This document shows positions 22,990 to 34,300 of a DNA stretch of 64,000 nt, in pieces. A program made the translations under genes and the position numbers. The stretch is from contig CAJNDS010002429.1 of the NCBI GenBank assembly GCA_905221605.1, positions 259,809 through 323,808 on the forward strand. Reading direction: 5' to 3'. Source of the DNA: Symbiodinium natans. Its lineage: Eukaryota > Sar > Dinophyceae > Suessiales > Symbiodiniaceae. The stretch's first letter is position 1; each line of letters opens with the position of its first letter. The notes under the pieces were generated by a model. It worked only from the letters and a program-made list of their open reading frames with translations. It ran no database searches and was not told the origin of the DNA.

Positions 22990-24950
22990 TCCTACAATTC
23001 GCTTGCAGCAACTTCATAAATAAACCTGAAAACCTTGAAGGGTTCTATGCCCCCACACATTTACGATTATCCATTCTTCGAAGAGCAAAAGTGATCGGAC
23101 ACCCTCTGTAGAGCATGTGAGCCATGGGTCAACCCCAACAACTCTCTTTCGTCACTCCAACCCACCCCGCCCTTTACTTAAGGCTGCAGGCCTTAAAGGC
23201 ACAATTTGAAGCAAAGTAAGCAGAAGGAACCTGAAAGGCAATTTCAGCATACAAGAAGAGGAAGGTCCAATTCAAGACGGAAGGGACCTGAAGAGACCAT
23301 TGAGGTACATCAACAGAAGGACTTGGCCGGGATCGCGATTTCGCTCCCTGCTGCTTCCAGGTTACAGAGACCCATCAGAAGTTTCAGGCCTGACTGTGCA
23401 CCAAAACAACACCAGCAACATTCAACACTCTCAGTCGGTGCTTCCGATGTGGGCTAACGCTATAAAGTCAGAAGATAAAACAAAGTTGTGCAGGCCTTTG
23501 ATTGCGAGCACATGTGCAATAACGGGGTGTTTGCAGAATTCAACAGCTTACCATAATGGAGTCGGGTAAATTTTGCGGCGGACAGCTTCATCAAAGTGCA
23601 GCAGCATTGTGTACCGGCCCCCTCCCTCGCCAGGAGGGTCTGGCACTCTGTGTGCATTGTGCATTTGTGCGCATTCGTGCCTTTTTTTTTCAGTGTCTTG
23701 CAACTTTCTTGTCGACCCGTACTAAGTTACGCTTTGCTACGGACCTGCGCTGGTATGGAAACTGTCTCTACGGACGCGTTGAGCAGTTTCAGGTGACGGG
23801 CAGACGTGAATGGTCGGGCTTCTAAGTGTCTCACCTTGCTGGCCGTGTCAAGTTGCTGCAATAAGGGCCTTCTGCGTTGCGGTTGCTTCTTTGGTCACAA
23901 CTTCTTTTACACTTGCTGGCCTGCACAGTTTGGCTCTCAAAGTAGCTGTCAGACCCACAAAACGGCCAAGGGATTTGAACGCCAAGCACATCTGCAAGCA
24001 TCCTCTGAAGCCTTTTGCCAACTTGCCTTTTCCAAAAGCTTGAGTCGACGCACACGTCTGCTGCAAACCTCCTGCTGTGCAGTAGCTGATTTAGCAAGAC
24101 ACACGACAGTGTGACAAAGATCACTCCGAACGCAAGAGTTGTTTTGCCACAACAACTGGCTGTGTCAAGCGAACTGGTTCTGCCCACGAAATATGGCGCA
24201 AGTGGGCCCAGAAATGGCCTAAAATCTGGACTCCAGTTCGAAGAGCTGCTGTGGTTTTTTTTTCAAGCGGGCGCCTCTTTACTACATCAGCAGCACAGAT
24301 GAAAGTGTCAAGGCAAGTGCGGTCGCGTCAGTCGCGTCCATGTGTGCCAATTGTGCCTGGCAAGCACCCAGCAAGTCTTTTCTGGATAGACGGGTGAGCA
24401 GGTTGAACACTCTGCAAAAATCTCTGCGTCCCAGAACTTGCACTGTCGTTCTGGCGGAGGCCAGATTGAGGATTTGTTAACTCAGGTAAGATCTTGAGGG
24501 TTGAGTACAGTCTCTGCTTGCCATGCAAACAATCCTGACCTTCTCACCAAGGGCTCTTCCATCTGCAAGGTTAGTGAGCTCTTTAATGGGATTCAGTATG
24601 GCCTGCACAGGCAGTTTCTCAAGCTGACACTGTCACTCAGGGTTGCTTGCTTGCAAGTTGCTTGCAAGGTTGTAGGTGCTGCCAGTCAGAAAGATGAATT
24701 GTCTGGTCTTGTTCGTGGTGGTCTGCGTCTTGGGTTGTTTTGTTTTAAAAATGAAAAAAAAGAGCTCTCGTGCTCTCTGAAGCCAGCCAAGCTACAGCCT
24801 TTCCTTCGTACCTCCTCCGGGAAGGGATGGACATGCACAGGTTTTGTTTGTCGCAATACCTTGGCGGTGTTGCAAAGGGAAGTGTTGAAACCCACTCCTG
24901 TACATGTCAATACCATGCAGTTTTCCGTTTGCTTTCTAGGCCCAAAGCCT
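22990..24950. other. No recognised gene
   Basis: Frames of 60-150 codons on both strands, none with recognisable motifs or supporting splice signals. A plus-strand frame at 24501-24953 is the longest. Confidence 0.4.
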
Positions 24951-25009
24951 TGAGCATAAAGCATTCTGAATAGTACAGCATTTCACAAAATAGGTGCCAA
25001 ACCCTACAA

Positions 25010-25500
25010 AGTCGTTAAACCTTTGAGGACTTTCGTTTCCGGGGGCGATAGGATAATTGTTAAGACTGTTAGGATGGTTGGTAAGGTATTTAGGGTTCGT
25101 CTTCAAGAGAAGCTAGTCGTACTAGGTATGGCGAGTTCAGAACGTTGTATGAGATGTAAGCGGAGACGAGCAGGTGAGTTTTTTGAAACGGACGCGGAGA
25201 TATGTAGAGTGTGTGTAAATGAGTTCGCCTAGAAAAACTGACTCTACTTGTCGGAGAAATGTTATGTGTCGTGCAGGCGGTGCGTTGAAAATGTGAAGTT
25301 AAAACTTGGAAATGAATAAGGATAACCGAATAGAGCAGAATAATAAGGATTCCCGAAAGAGGCACAGGGCAAAAAAGCAATTATATAATTCTATGGCGGT
25401 TCACGCTGATGTTTGTGATTGTGATGTTCGCAAATTTAACTTTGAGAAGCATCAGAAAACGAATAAGCATTGGGAAAGTTTGAAACTGAAGGGGGGCGGA
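25010..25500 (+). pseudogene. Remnant of a small zinc-finger-like protein in an AT-rich island
   Basis: Two plus-strand fragments fit one broken protein. The first has a CxxC...CxxC motif: ERCMRCKRRRAGEFFETDAE, then ICRVCVNEF (25137-25230). A further C-x2-C segment, SCRRCVENVKLK, follows in a shifted frame (about 25270-25305). The second fragment (25306-25500) is Lys/Asn/Arg-rich and ends in DVCDCDVRKFNFEKHQKTNK and H, a C-x-C...H-x5-H finger. Stops and frame shifts separate the parts. Base composition is clearly more AT-rich than the neighbours. The arrangement recalls short zinc-finger proteins of mobile or viral origin in algae; this attribution is tentative. Confidence 0.4.
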
Positions 25501-25539
25501 TTAGTTCATATTATGATGTTCTAACACGAATCAATTCTT

Positions 25540-27590
25540 TGTTTTTCGGGTTTACATTTTCCAGGTTCTACTGCCTTAGCATGGAAGGCGTGGTCGCTAC
25601 TGGTGGCTGGATGCATGAGGAAAAACGTCTCTCCTTCGTGCCAATGTTTTTGCGTCAGATGGTTGCTGGTTCAAGCCTTCGCAGATGCCTTGAGGAAGAT
25701 GGCCCCCGCGGTTCAGAAGAATCTCAAGGGGATTCAGAAGAATTTTGATCTCAGGAGGGGTCGCAGTACGTGGCTTTGGGTTTTATGAGACTAAAACAAT
25801 TTAGCAACTAATGAGAATGAATGCAATGATCGCATGAATCGTCATAACTTTTTCCCCAAAAACATAGTGCTGAACACGACCGAAGCTCCCCCAGCTCCAA
25901 AGCGTGTGCAGGCAAATTTCAACTGCAACAATCGTTGCTAAATTTTTTTGGTTTTGGTGGGTTATGTGACATGCTTGCGGTGAACATTTTAAGTTAAACA
26001 GCTTCATGGCTTTTTCGTTATGGCTTGGTACAGATGCACGCTCACAAATATTAAGACAATTCGTGTTTTGCCTGAAATCGTCATGCAGAGAACATCATGA
26101 TGGTCAGTTGGTTCCATAAAAAGGATCAAGGGCACAATATGTTCAATGAGCTTCCCATGCTGGCAGTTGTGGTTCTGGCTTGCATCATGACAGCGCTATC
26201 CATTGCATGTCTGCCTGGCGGGCGCAGCAGAATGAGCGCGAATTAAAGAGGTCTGTGAACTGAGCCGTGATTCGGGTGCTTGTCGAAATATGTTGCTCGG
26301 CTGTGTAGGGCGACACGACGATTGGCAGATCTTGGGAAGTTCTCCCACTGGGAAGGAGCACTCCAAGGACTTCGCGATGTACCTTGCCTCAACATTTGCG
26401 CCCCAAAATCATCATCACGATGACACTCACACATTACAATGCCTGTTGTTAATTGCATTTTTTGTATGAGTCAGGTACGTTCTGAAGGCCTGGGAGCAGC
26501 AGAACGAGTCAAACGCGCTTTTGTGAACGAAATTTCAATTTGCCAGGTTTGCAGTGTTGCACCCAGACATGCGTGCAGCAATGTTCAGCATTCCCGCCAG
26601 TTTTGACGTGTCGTCCGCGTATAATCAAGGCCGAACATCTACACATATGGCATCGCGATAAGCTGTTGCAGCAGGTTCCGTGCGGGTGTCCTTTCATGAC
26701 AGGCTTGTCAGGGATGGTTGGAATCGTATGGCAGGGCATCAGCGTGGCCGCAAGCTTTGCAAGCAGCCGATGCAAGCTCCAGCGAAGCTATTAAGCCACG
26801 CGCCCAGTCACACAGTATTTCACCCTCACTGACAAAGACGTGCAGCTGTGCTCGCAAAGAGGCCCAGCGTGGTCAGTGCCACGGCCATCGTAACAGCTTG
26901 CTGGCAGCTTGGAGGGCCGCTTTCTATGAAGTGCTGCCAACTTCAGACCTGAAGACGCTTTAAGAGCGCAGTATGATGGCGAACAAAAGAAGTCACCACA
27001 CCAATCGAGCAAAAACCGCCAACCCCCCCCCCCCCCCCCGCTGTCGGTTTTGGCGGTGGTTGGCAGAAGTCTTTCAGCGGCTAAACTTTCGTCAGCGGCC
27101 CTGTGATTCTTCGCGAGCGCTTGTTATGTGTTAGGCGAGAAAGGCAGCAGCTGGGAGGATGCCATTCGGGCATTGTGTGACCGGGCCTCGGTTCTTGCTG
27201 GCCCCAGGCTTCTGGGAAATCATCATGGGGCAAAACAAGTGCACTGTGTGTCAAGGCTTTGCGACGAGGCTTGTGGGCTTGCTGGGTCACCTATCGGGCT
27301 GTTGCTGTTTCTGAACCAGTTTTGATCTTGTCATCGAGTCAGCTCATATCGTCTTGGGTTTGTGGATGCATATTTGAAGACACAATCTTCGCCTGAAGTG
27401 CAGTTGTTCGTGGAATTAATCCACGAGAAGCAGGAAGCTGAAAAAGCGAACAGTCAAGGTTCACACCGGATGGCGTTCTGCTTGTGGGCAATTCTGGTTC
27501 GATTATGTTTTGTTCATGCTTGGCAAGGCGACCTGGAGCCAAACGCATACAGCTTTGGGGCGATAGTGCCGCCGCATGGTTGTTCAGTCT
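25540..27590. other. No recognised gene
   Basis: Mostly short frames. A poly-C run of about 17 nt lies at 27024-27040. Frames at 25470-25748 and 26540-26963 have no recognisable domains. Confidence 0.4.
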
Positions 27591-27594
27591 GTTC

Positions 27595-29990
27595 AGTGTC
27601 TGACGGGCGCACGCATGCACGCGTACAAGGCCACAAAGTTGTTTCAGGCTGCAAGTATCGTCTGCCAGGCGACTGCTTGCGAGAAGGCGGGAAATTGGCT
27701 CGGCGCTCTGGGCTTGATGGTCGAACTTCAGAGGCAAAGGGGATGATAGCGGATGAAAGGAAACTTCATTTCAGTTTTTGCATTGACGACGGACACTCTC
27801 GCAACTTTTCGCCATCGTTGAAAGGCGAGGCATCCTTCCCAGCCTCATCTTCTTCAATGCCATGAGTTCTGCATGCGAGAAGGCTGCCAGTTCTTGCCGA
27901 TTGCAACAGAACAGGGTGGTCCGTACTGAATGTGTTTGCGTGTTCTTTGTCTCTCCCGCATATGTCTCGTGATCGCTCACATGCCGGGACCCCCCCCCCA
28001 AAATGATTGTGTGTGGTTGGTGCTGTTGAGCGCATAGGTCATGTACTGCTTTCGAGGCATGCGCTGGGAACGACGTTTGCAGGCATGCACTGCCTGACAT
28101 GATCCCTAAGTTTGGCGAAATGGTATGGTTGAAGCTGTACACGTGTGTCGACCTGCTTTGCCAGTCATCCATGGCAGCTGGGCATATGGCTTCTGCAGCA
28201 TATGCCACGTTTGGACATCTTGTTCCCTGGCACATGAGGCATGCGTCTCGCACTGTTAAGCCTTGTCGAGCCAAGGCCTGACACGATTTCTCACAATGCT
28301 GCTATCAGTGCATGCGAGAAGGCCGACATGTGGGAGCAGGCTCGCACTCTCTTTTGTTGTCACACCGTCAGGTTAAAAGATGTGTTGCCCACTGCTCATA
28401 TTGCTGTTTAGTACTGTCCCAGCTCAGGCACTTCAAATATTTATGGCGTTGAGGACACCGCTCACGTCCTTCGACTTGTTTGTTGTGAGGCTTTGTGCGG
28501 CATACGGAAGGAGTGTTGGCACTCCCACGATCACAAGCTGCAATGCCGCGATTAGTGCTTGCGCACGTGGCTTCTGCTGGGATGTGGCCATGCCCTCAAG
28601 ACCGCGGAGTTTGGGATGAGTTTGAAACGGGCTTTTGCGGCAAGTAGGGTTCTGGGGGTCTGAGGTGCTGGTATCGGGTTTCAAGCTCAAGGTCATCTAA
28701 GTTTTGGCTTGTCGTCGTCTTGCAGATTTACATGTCCCCTCTTACCCTCTGGCTCCCCTGCCTCCCCACTTCAGGCAAACCGTTGCCAAGCTAGTTGAGA
28801 AGAACAAGTCGATCACGCTTTTATCATCCCAGAAAACATGCCATTTCTTGAAGGACGCATTGCAGCAGTTAGAGCGTTCTCAGGAAAGGTACCTGTCAAG
28901 TTTCTTTTTTCTGTGGGACGTGACGCAGAGGTGTTTGTGCAGTTCTTGGGCGGATTGTCTCCCTTCTGGAACTTTGGAGTCGAAAACCAATGAATGAAGG
29001 CTTTGCCGGACTCAAAATCTGGTTTCCCACTTTCCCTATGTCACTACGTCTTTTTGAAAGCTTGTGGGAACATTTCCCGCTTGGTCATTCTGTTCAGGGT
29101 GCTGGCATCATTGTTTCGCAAGCATCGCCGAGAGGCGCTGTCTCTCTTCGACATGCAGAAGGAGTTCCGGCTCCTCCGCTGCAAGTTTTGATGACAAAAT
29201 TCGGGTAGCATGGGTAGGGTTCTGTGAGATTCTTTCCGCTTGAGGCTGAAACCAGACTTGATTTCTTTCAGCTCCCTGATCAGCTGCCTGGCGAGCACTG
29301 GTGACAACTGGTGCTGCATGGATGGCAATTTTGACCGCTGCCAGCTTAGAACAGCTGTTTCTGCGAATGAGGCGCATTTGAGAAGGGGCTTCAGTGGCAA
29401 CGTGCGCTCACATCTCTGAGTGACGCCTGTTTGCAAAATTGCGAGGTTTCCGTCAACTCCGGCGTTAACTGTCTGAAACTTGCACTCAACTTCTCAACAT
29501 TTCTCGGCCTTCAGGAACTGGGATGGCCTTGTTCAGCTCGCGAGGACTCCATTCGGTAGAAGCGCCATGAAGATGAATGTGGTGAGATATCATGACGATC
29601 ATATTATGGGGGTTTTGCAGCAGAGGAGATTCAGCCAGACCTGATCCTTTGCAATGCAGTGATCAGTGTGCGGACCTAATATGAGACTCCCACAGCTTGC
29701 CGATCACAAAGCTTTGGCGGACTGTGAGAGTCAGGCCTGTGAAAAGGGCCGTCAGTGGCAGCAAGTCACCGCCTCGGCCAACTTGTGTTGAGAGTTTTCG
29801 TTTGGAGTTGCCTATGCACTCCTGAACAGCCAGGCATTGTGGGTTCTGGATGGACTGCATCAGCACGGCCCACCGCCAGATGTGGTCAGCTATGCGGCAG
29901 CCTCCAGCCTGCAACTGCAATTGAAGATCTTGAAGTTGTTGGGAGATGTTGGGAGCATCGCGAGTGGGGAGTATCCGTATCCCTTTTGGT
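27595..29990 (+). CDS. Pentatricopeptide-like (PPR) repeat protein, fragmented
   Basis: At least five plus-strand segments carry the dinoflagellate PPR consensus. They are CEKAGNWLGALGLMVELQRQ (about 27680-27740), LIFFNAMSSACEKAA (27843-27890), EPRPDTISHNAAISACEKAD then MWEQARTLF (28265-28350), TITSCNAAISACARGFCWDV (28525-28585), ACEKGRQWQQ (about 29730-29760) and QALWVLDGLHQHGPPPDVVS plus YAAASS (29830-29915). Each matches the 'W--AL-LL--M---G-PDV-TYNAAISACEKG' pattern. PPR proteins usually bind organellar RNA. Intervening stops show the segments are exons or decayed repeats; splice joins were not established, so it could be a pseudogene. Confidence 0.6.
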
Positions 29991-29999
29991 GCTAGACAG

Positions 30000-31390
30000 G
30001 CCTGCTTGGCCTTGCCGACTTGCCGCCTTTCTCTCTTCTTCGCGTAGGCGATCAGTGCGTGTGTGGAAGGGCAGCAGTGGCGCTGGGCAGTGGGGCTTTA
30101 TGCGGACGGAGAACGACGAGGATGCGCGAATGCGCGAACATGAACAGATTCTTGCGGCAAGAAGGCTTTCATGGGCTCTTTCCGGCTCTCCAGGACTTGC
30201 GCTCACACTGCCCGCGGCCAGTGCGGCCGTCGCCGCCGCGGCGCACGCCTGGCGCTGGGAGGCGACCTTGCGGTGTTGAGCAAATTGCGATACTTTGCTA
30301 TAGTTACACTTTGCTTCGAAGCTTGATGATCGATGCAATTGTGGGTAGGTGGCCCTCCATCTGGCTTGGCACATTCGAGGCGTCTCTGTCCGTGAGTCCG
30401 TGTACTTCTGTGGACTCAGTGAAATACAGACGGGAGGGCTGGATGCTGGGACGGTCGCGATGGCGGCCGACTGTTGTGCATCCGGAGAAGGAGGCATCAG
30501 GAAGTTGCCTGCGGCGCTGCAGGCCAGAGCGATGCCAAAAAACGATATGCCACGGTGGGTCACAGGTCTTGGAAGTCTGGGTTTTTCGTCACAAAGTCCA
30601 GGAAGCTCGATGGCTCTTCTTGCAGCAGCTTCGAGACGGCACAGGCGGCACAGGAAGATCAGCAAGGCAGGCATCCAAAAAGTGGCCCGTCCAATTCATG
30701 GGAGGAGCATCTCAAACTGCGAAGCGCCTGAACCGGAGGAACTTACACTTTGCAACTCTCGCATTGCTTTTGCATGTTTCTGCACCTGCAAATTGCCGTT
30801 CGCAGCTTTAGCACAACTCTTAGCTTGGACATGACAGTGCTGAGGCAGTACCGTGATGTAGCTTCCCAAATTGCTGAAACCCGTAGTGTCAGAGTCAGAG
30901 CATCATGGCAACTTGTTGAATGCAAGAGTTGACACGAAACGCCATTGCTGCTGTTCAGCCGTAAAAGGCCAACAACGACCACAGTCTTTGTATACTTGGC
31001 TCGGGGGATGCGGCGCTGGCCCTTGCATCGGGTATCTGCAATTGCTGGACGATGCATCTGGCCATCCTTGTACAGGCACTGAGAGTGAGTGCAGAAAAGC
31101 AGCATTGCTATGTCGGTTGTGCGAATGATTGACAAGTGCCTTGCAGGCCGATTTTGTCTCCGAAGCCTGCTTACGCCGTGCGAACGGCAGCGACTCTTCC
31201 GGAGGATGGTTTTTGAGCGAGCGGACCTGGACATGCGTAGATAGCCGATGCTCGATTTGGGTCGCGGTAAAGTTGGCTCCATGGCAGGAGTACACGGCAC
31301 TTCCGCAAGAAGTGAGTTTCTAAGCCGATGAAGATCCCATGTCCATGAAGCTGTCGTTTGTTCGAGCTCCCGTTATGACTTTCTCGTCTG
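30000..31390. other. Spacer between the PPR-like and TypA-like genes
   Basis: GC-rich stretch at 30030-30280 with overlapping frames on both strands (263 and 262 codons), neither with a recognisable motif. The exons before the TypA P-loop, which would carry the start codon and any targeting peptide, should lie here but could not be identified. Confidence 0.4.
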
Positions 31391-31394
31391 GAAG

Positions 31395-34300
31395 GAGGTG
31401 GCTCTGGATAGACTTCGTAATGTTGCCATCATTGCGCACGTTGATCATGGAGACGTGTCTGGAGAGACAGCATCCGACCGGGTTTTGGTTTTGGTTCGCC
31501 TTTGTGTTGCTTGTGGTTGAGCCATCGCTCTGAGGCCCTTAGGCCATAATTAGGCCCGAGCAGAGTGTCTGCCGAGTTTCAAGGAAAGACGACTTTGGTC
31601 GATCAGCTCATGAAGCAGAGTGGGATGGGCTTGAAAGTCACTGAGCGAATGATGGACAGCAAAGACCTCGAGCAGGAGAGAGGGATCACCATCCTGTCAA
31701 AGGCAACGAGGATTTCATGGCGCCTTTTTCTTGCGTTTGGCAAGGCATTGGGTTAGGTGACGTTTGTCTCCCCTGCCCTTCGTTTTCACCTGTAAGTACA
31801 ATTCTCTGAATGTTTCCGGAGTGGTCGAAAATGGAAAGGTCTGCTTAGTCTTCCATGTGGTCTGACCCAGCTGCGAGCACCCTCAATCAGTGAAGCCACG
31901 TGCCCCAGGAATGGATATGTATTCAACATCGTGGACACCCCCGGCCATGCTGACTTTGGCGGAGAGGTGGAGCGAGTTCTCTCCATGGTGGACGGCGTCG
32001 TCCTCCTTGTAGACATTGTGGAGGGTCCAAAAACCCAGACAAAGTTTGTTCTCCAGAAAGCGCTGAAGCACAAGGACATGAAGCCACTGGTTGTCATCAA
32101 CAAAGTCGATCGGCCGATGACGCGAGAGATGGGTGAAGTGGAGAATGACATCTTTGATGTCTTTGCCAACATGGCTTCGACAGACGAACAGCCGCTGGGC
32201 GGCATATGCGGCATGGCGTCTCCGTTTGTACCAGGTCGTGGGCTCCAAGACTCTAGAAGACTCGCAGACAGCATCAAGTGTTTCTATTTTGAGTCAGGTT
32301 GGAGTACCCAACACTTTATGCATCTGGCAAAGCTGGCTTTTGTGCTACATCTCTGGAAGAAGCACGATCGGAGAATCGCCCGACTGACATGATGGTCCTG
32401 TATGAAACGATTCGAGACGTTGTGCCGCCGCCCAAGCCTGGCACAGTGGAGCCTTGCTTAGCAAATGAATGAGGGGTGGCATTGGTATTTTCAGGGATTT
32501 CCAGTACTGGTTTATGCGAGAGCACCAACTGTTCGTTTACCAAGTTCAAGATGTTTCCACAAGTGACACTGTTCATGCGACGGACTAGCTTTGATGTGAT
32601 TGCTGCGTCGTGTTTTTGATGCGCTTGTGGAGGGCTTGTGTTAAGACTTGCTGGCCTTGCTTAAGTCATCCTACCAGATCTCATTGTCAGAAGCTCCTCC
32701 CGAGATCCAGTTTGTTCAGAAAATTGCCAGTGCTCTCCAAACGTCATAATGTCATGTCAACTCAAACACGATGATGGGCTAACAGTGAGCGAACATGTCG
32801 AAAATATGGGCTCGCTGAGGATCCAGCCATCCTGGAATTTGATGAAAAGTGCAAAGGATTCTCCATGCTGGTGTCCCAACTTGACAGGCGATTCCACTTC
32901 ACAGCTGGTCGCGTGCTACAAAGCACTTCCCTAGAGCCTGCACCCTGCGCAGGCTTCCGGCACTGGGGCCTACCGTCACGGGAAAGGTGCACAGCGGTCA
33001 GATCCATAAGGGCGACAAGATCAGCTGTATCTTGACTTATCCTGACATGTTGGGTCGCTAGCTTGTGATAGTTTGCCTGAGCACGGTGACGGGTGCCATG
33101 AGATGAGCGACCTCTGATCCGGCATTGACAGAACAGCTTGCAAGCGGGATGGGCGGAGGAGGGTCCATGGACTCTTGACATCAGTATTGACAGAAGTACT
33201 ACTAGGGTCAGGGAAAGTTATAGCACGGCCCTCACCGCGCCAAGACGCGCAGCAAGGAAATCCAAAGATCATGCTATGACGTCGCGGACTGGAAGTTCAG
33301 GGTCCTGGGAGGAGTATCTAAGCACTACTTGAATGGTATCCGGTGCTTGAGTATACCTGAGAATCTACATCCCTACGCCGAGATAATTCCCCTTGCAGGG
33401 GCCGGCATCACATGATGTCGGGAGCGGCTCCAAACTCTATGGCCGTCTATGGATGTTTGCAGCGCCCCACCATTGTAAGCATTGCAGGGCAGTGTAGAGC
33501 ACTGCAGCGCGGCTCTTTGTTATTCCACCGTACGTCGTGCATGTCGGGCCGCAATCGCGCACGCCCGTGCCACCGGCAACCTGAGTCCAATGAGCAATGC
33601 CTAAGCAGTTGCCAGTGACCTCGGTGCGCCATCATTCGATCTCGTGTTTTTCGGATCGTCATTGAGGGGTCGCGGGAAAGCCCCCATCGGGGTGGAAAGG
33701 CGTGCCCACCTAGCTTGAGAGGTTTGGGTGGGGGGCTTGAAATGATTCGAGGCATTTCGAGGTTAGAGGTGTTGTTGCTACGCCGTTGTATGCTTGTTTG
33801 CACAAGCGTGAGGCAAGAATTTGGACGGGGAAGTTGTGGGATCTGGCAAAGTGAGGGAAGCATGGCCGCAGGATGCCGCATGCGACATTTTTCTTCAGGT
33901 GTCGGACAAAGCTTTTTGGAAGCATCTTCACGGCATTATTTCTCGAAAGCGATCGCTGAGCACTCTAAGGAGATCACGGTGGTGCAGGGTGTGAGCCGGG
34001 AGCCTGTGAAGATGGCCAAGGCCGGTGACATCGTCTCCGTGAGCGTGACGGGCTTCACTCCACGCTGGACCCAGACCCTGGTGAGCCACACCAAAGTTCC
34101 CCCTGTTGAGTGCCAGCCGATCGACCCTCCGGTCATCGCTGTGCGTGCCGCCGTGAACGACTCGCCCTTGGCGGGCAAAGATGGCAAGTACATCACTCTG
34201 AATGCAATGGGCGAGCGCCTTGAGAAGGAGGCACTCACGAATCCCGCCATCGACACTTGGAAAGCAGCTCAGCCCGAAGCACCTCCTTGACCGAATGCAT

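Noticed and set aside
29886-30811. Overlapping 262- and 263-codon frames on opposite strands
   Set aside because: Both are in a GC-rich stretch with few stops by composition; neither has a recognisable motif.
32490-32586. Possible TypA exon reading [13 protein letters not shown]
   Set aside because: It resembles the FQ-LV motif only with a frame shift, and the better FSMLVSQLD exon at 32786-32914 already fills that place with matching phases.
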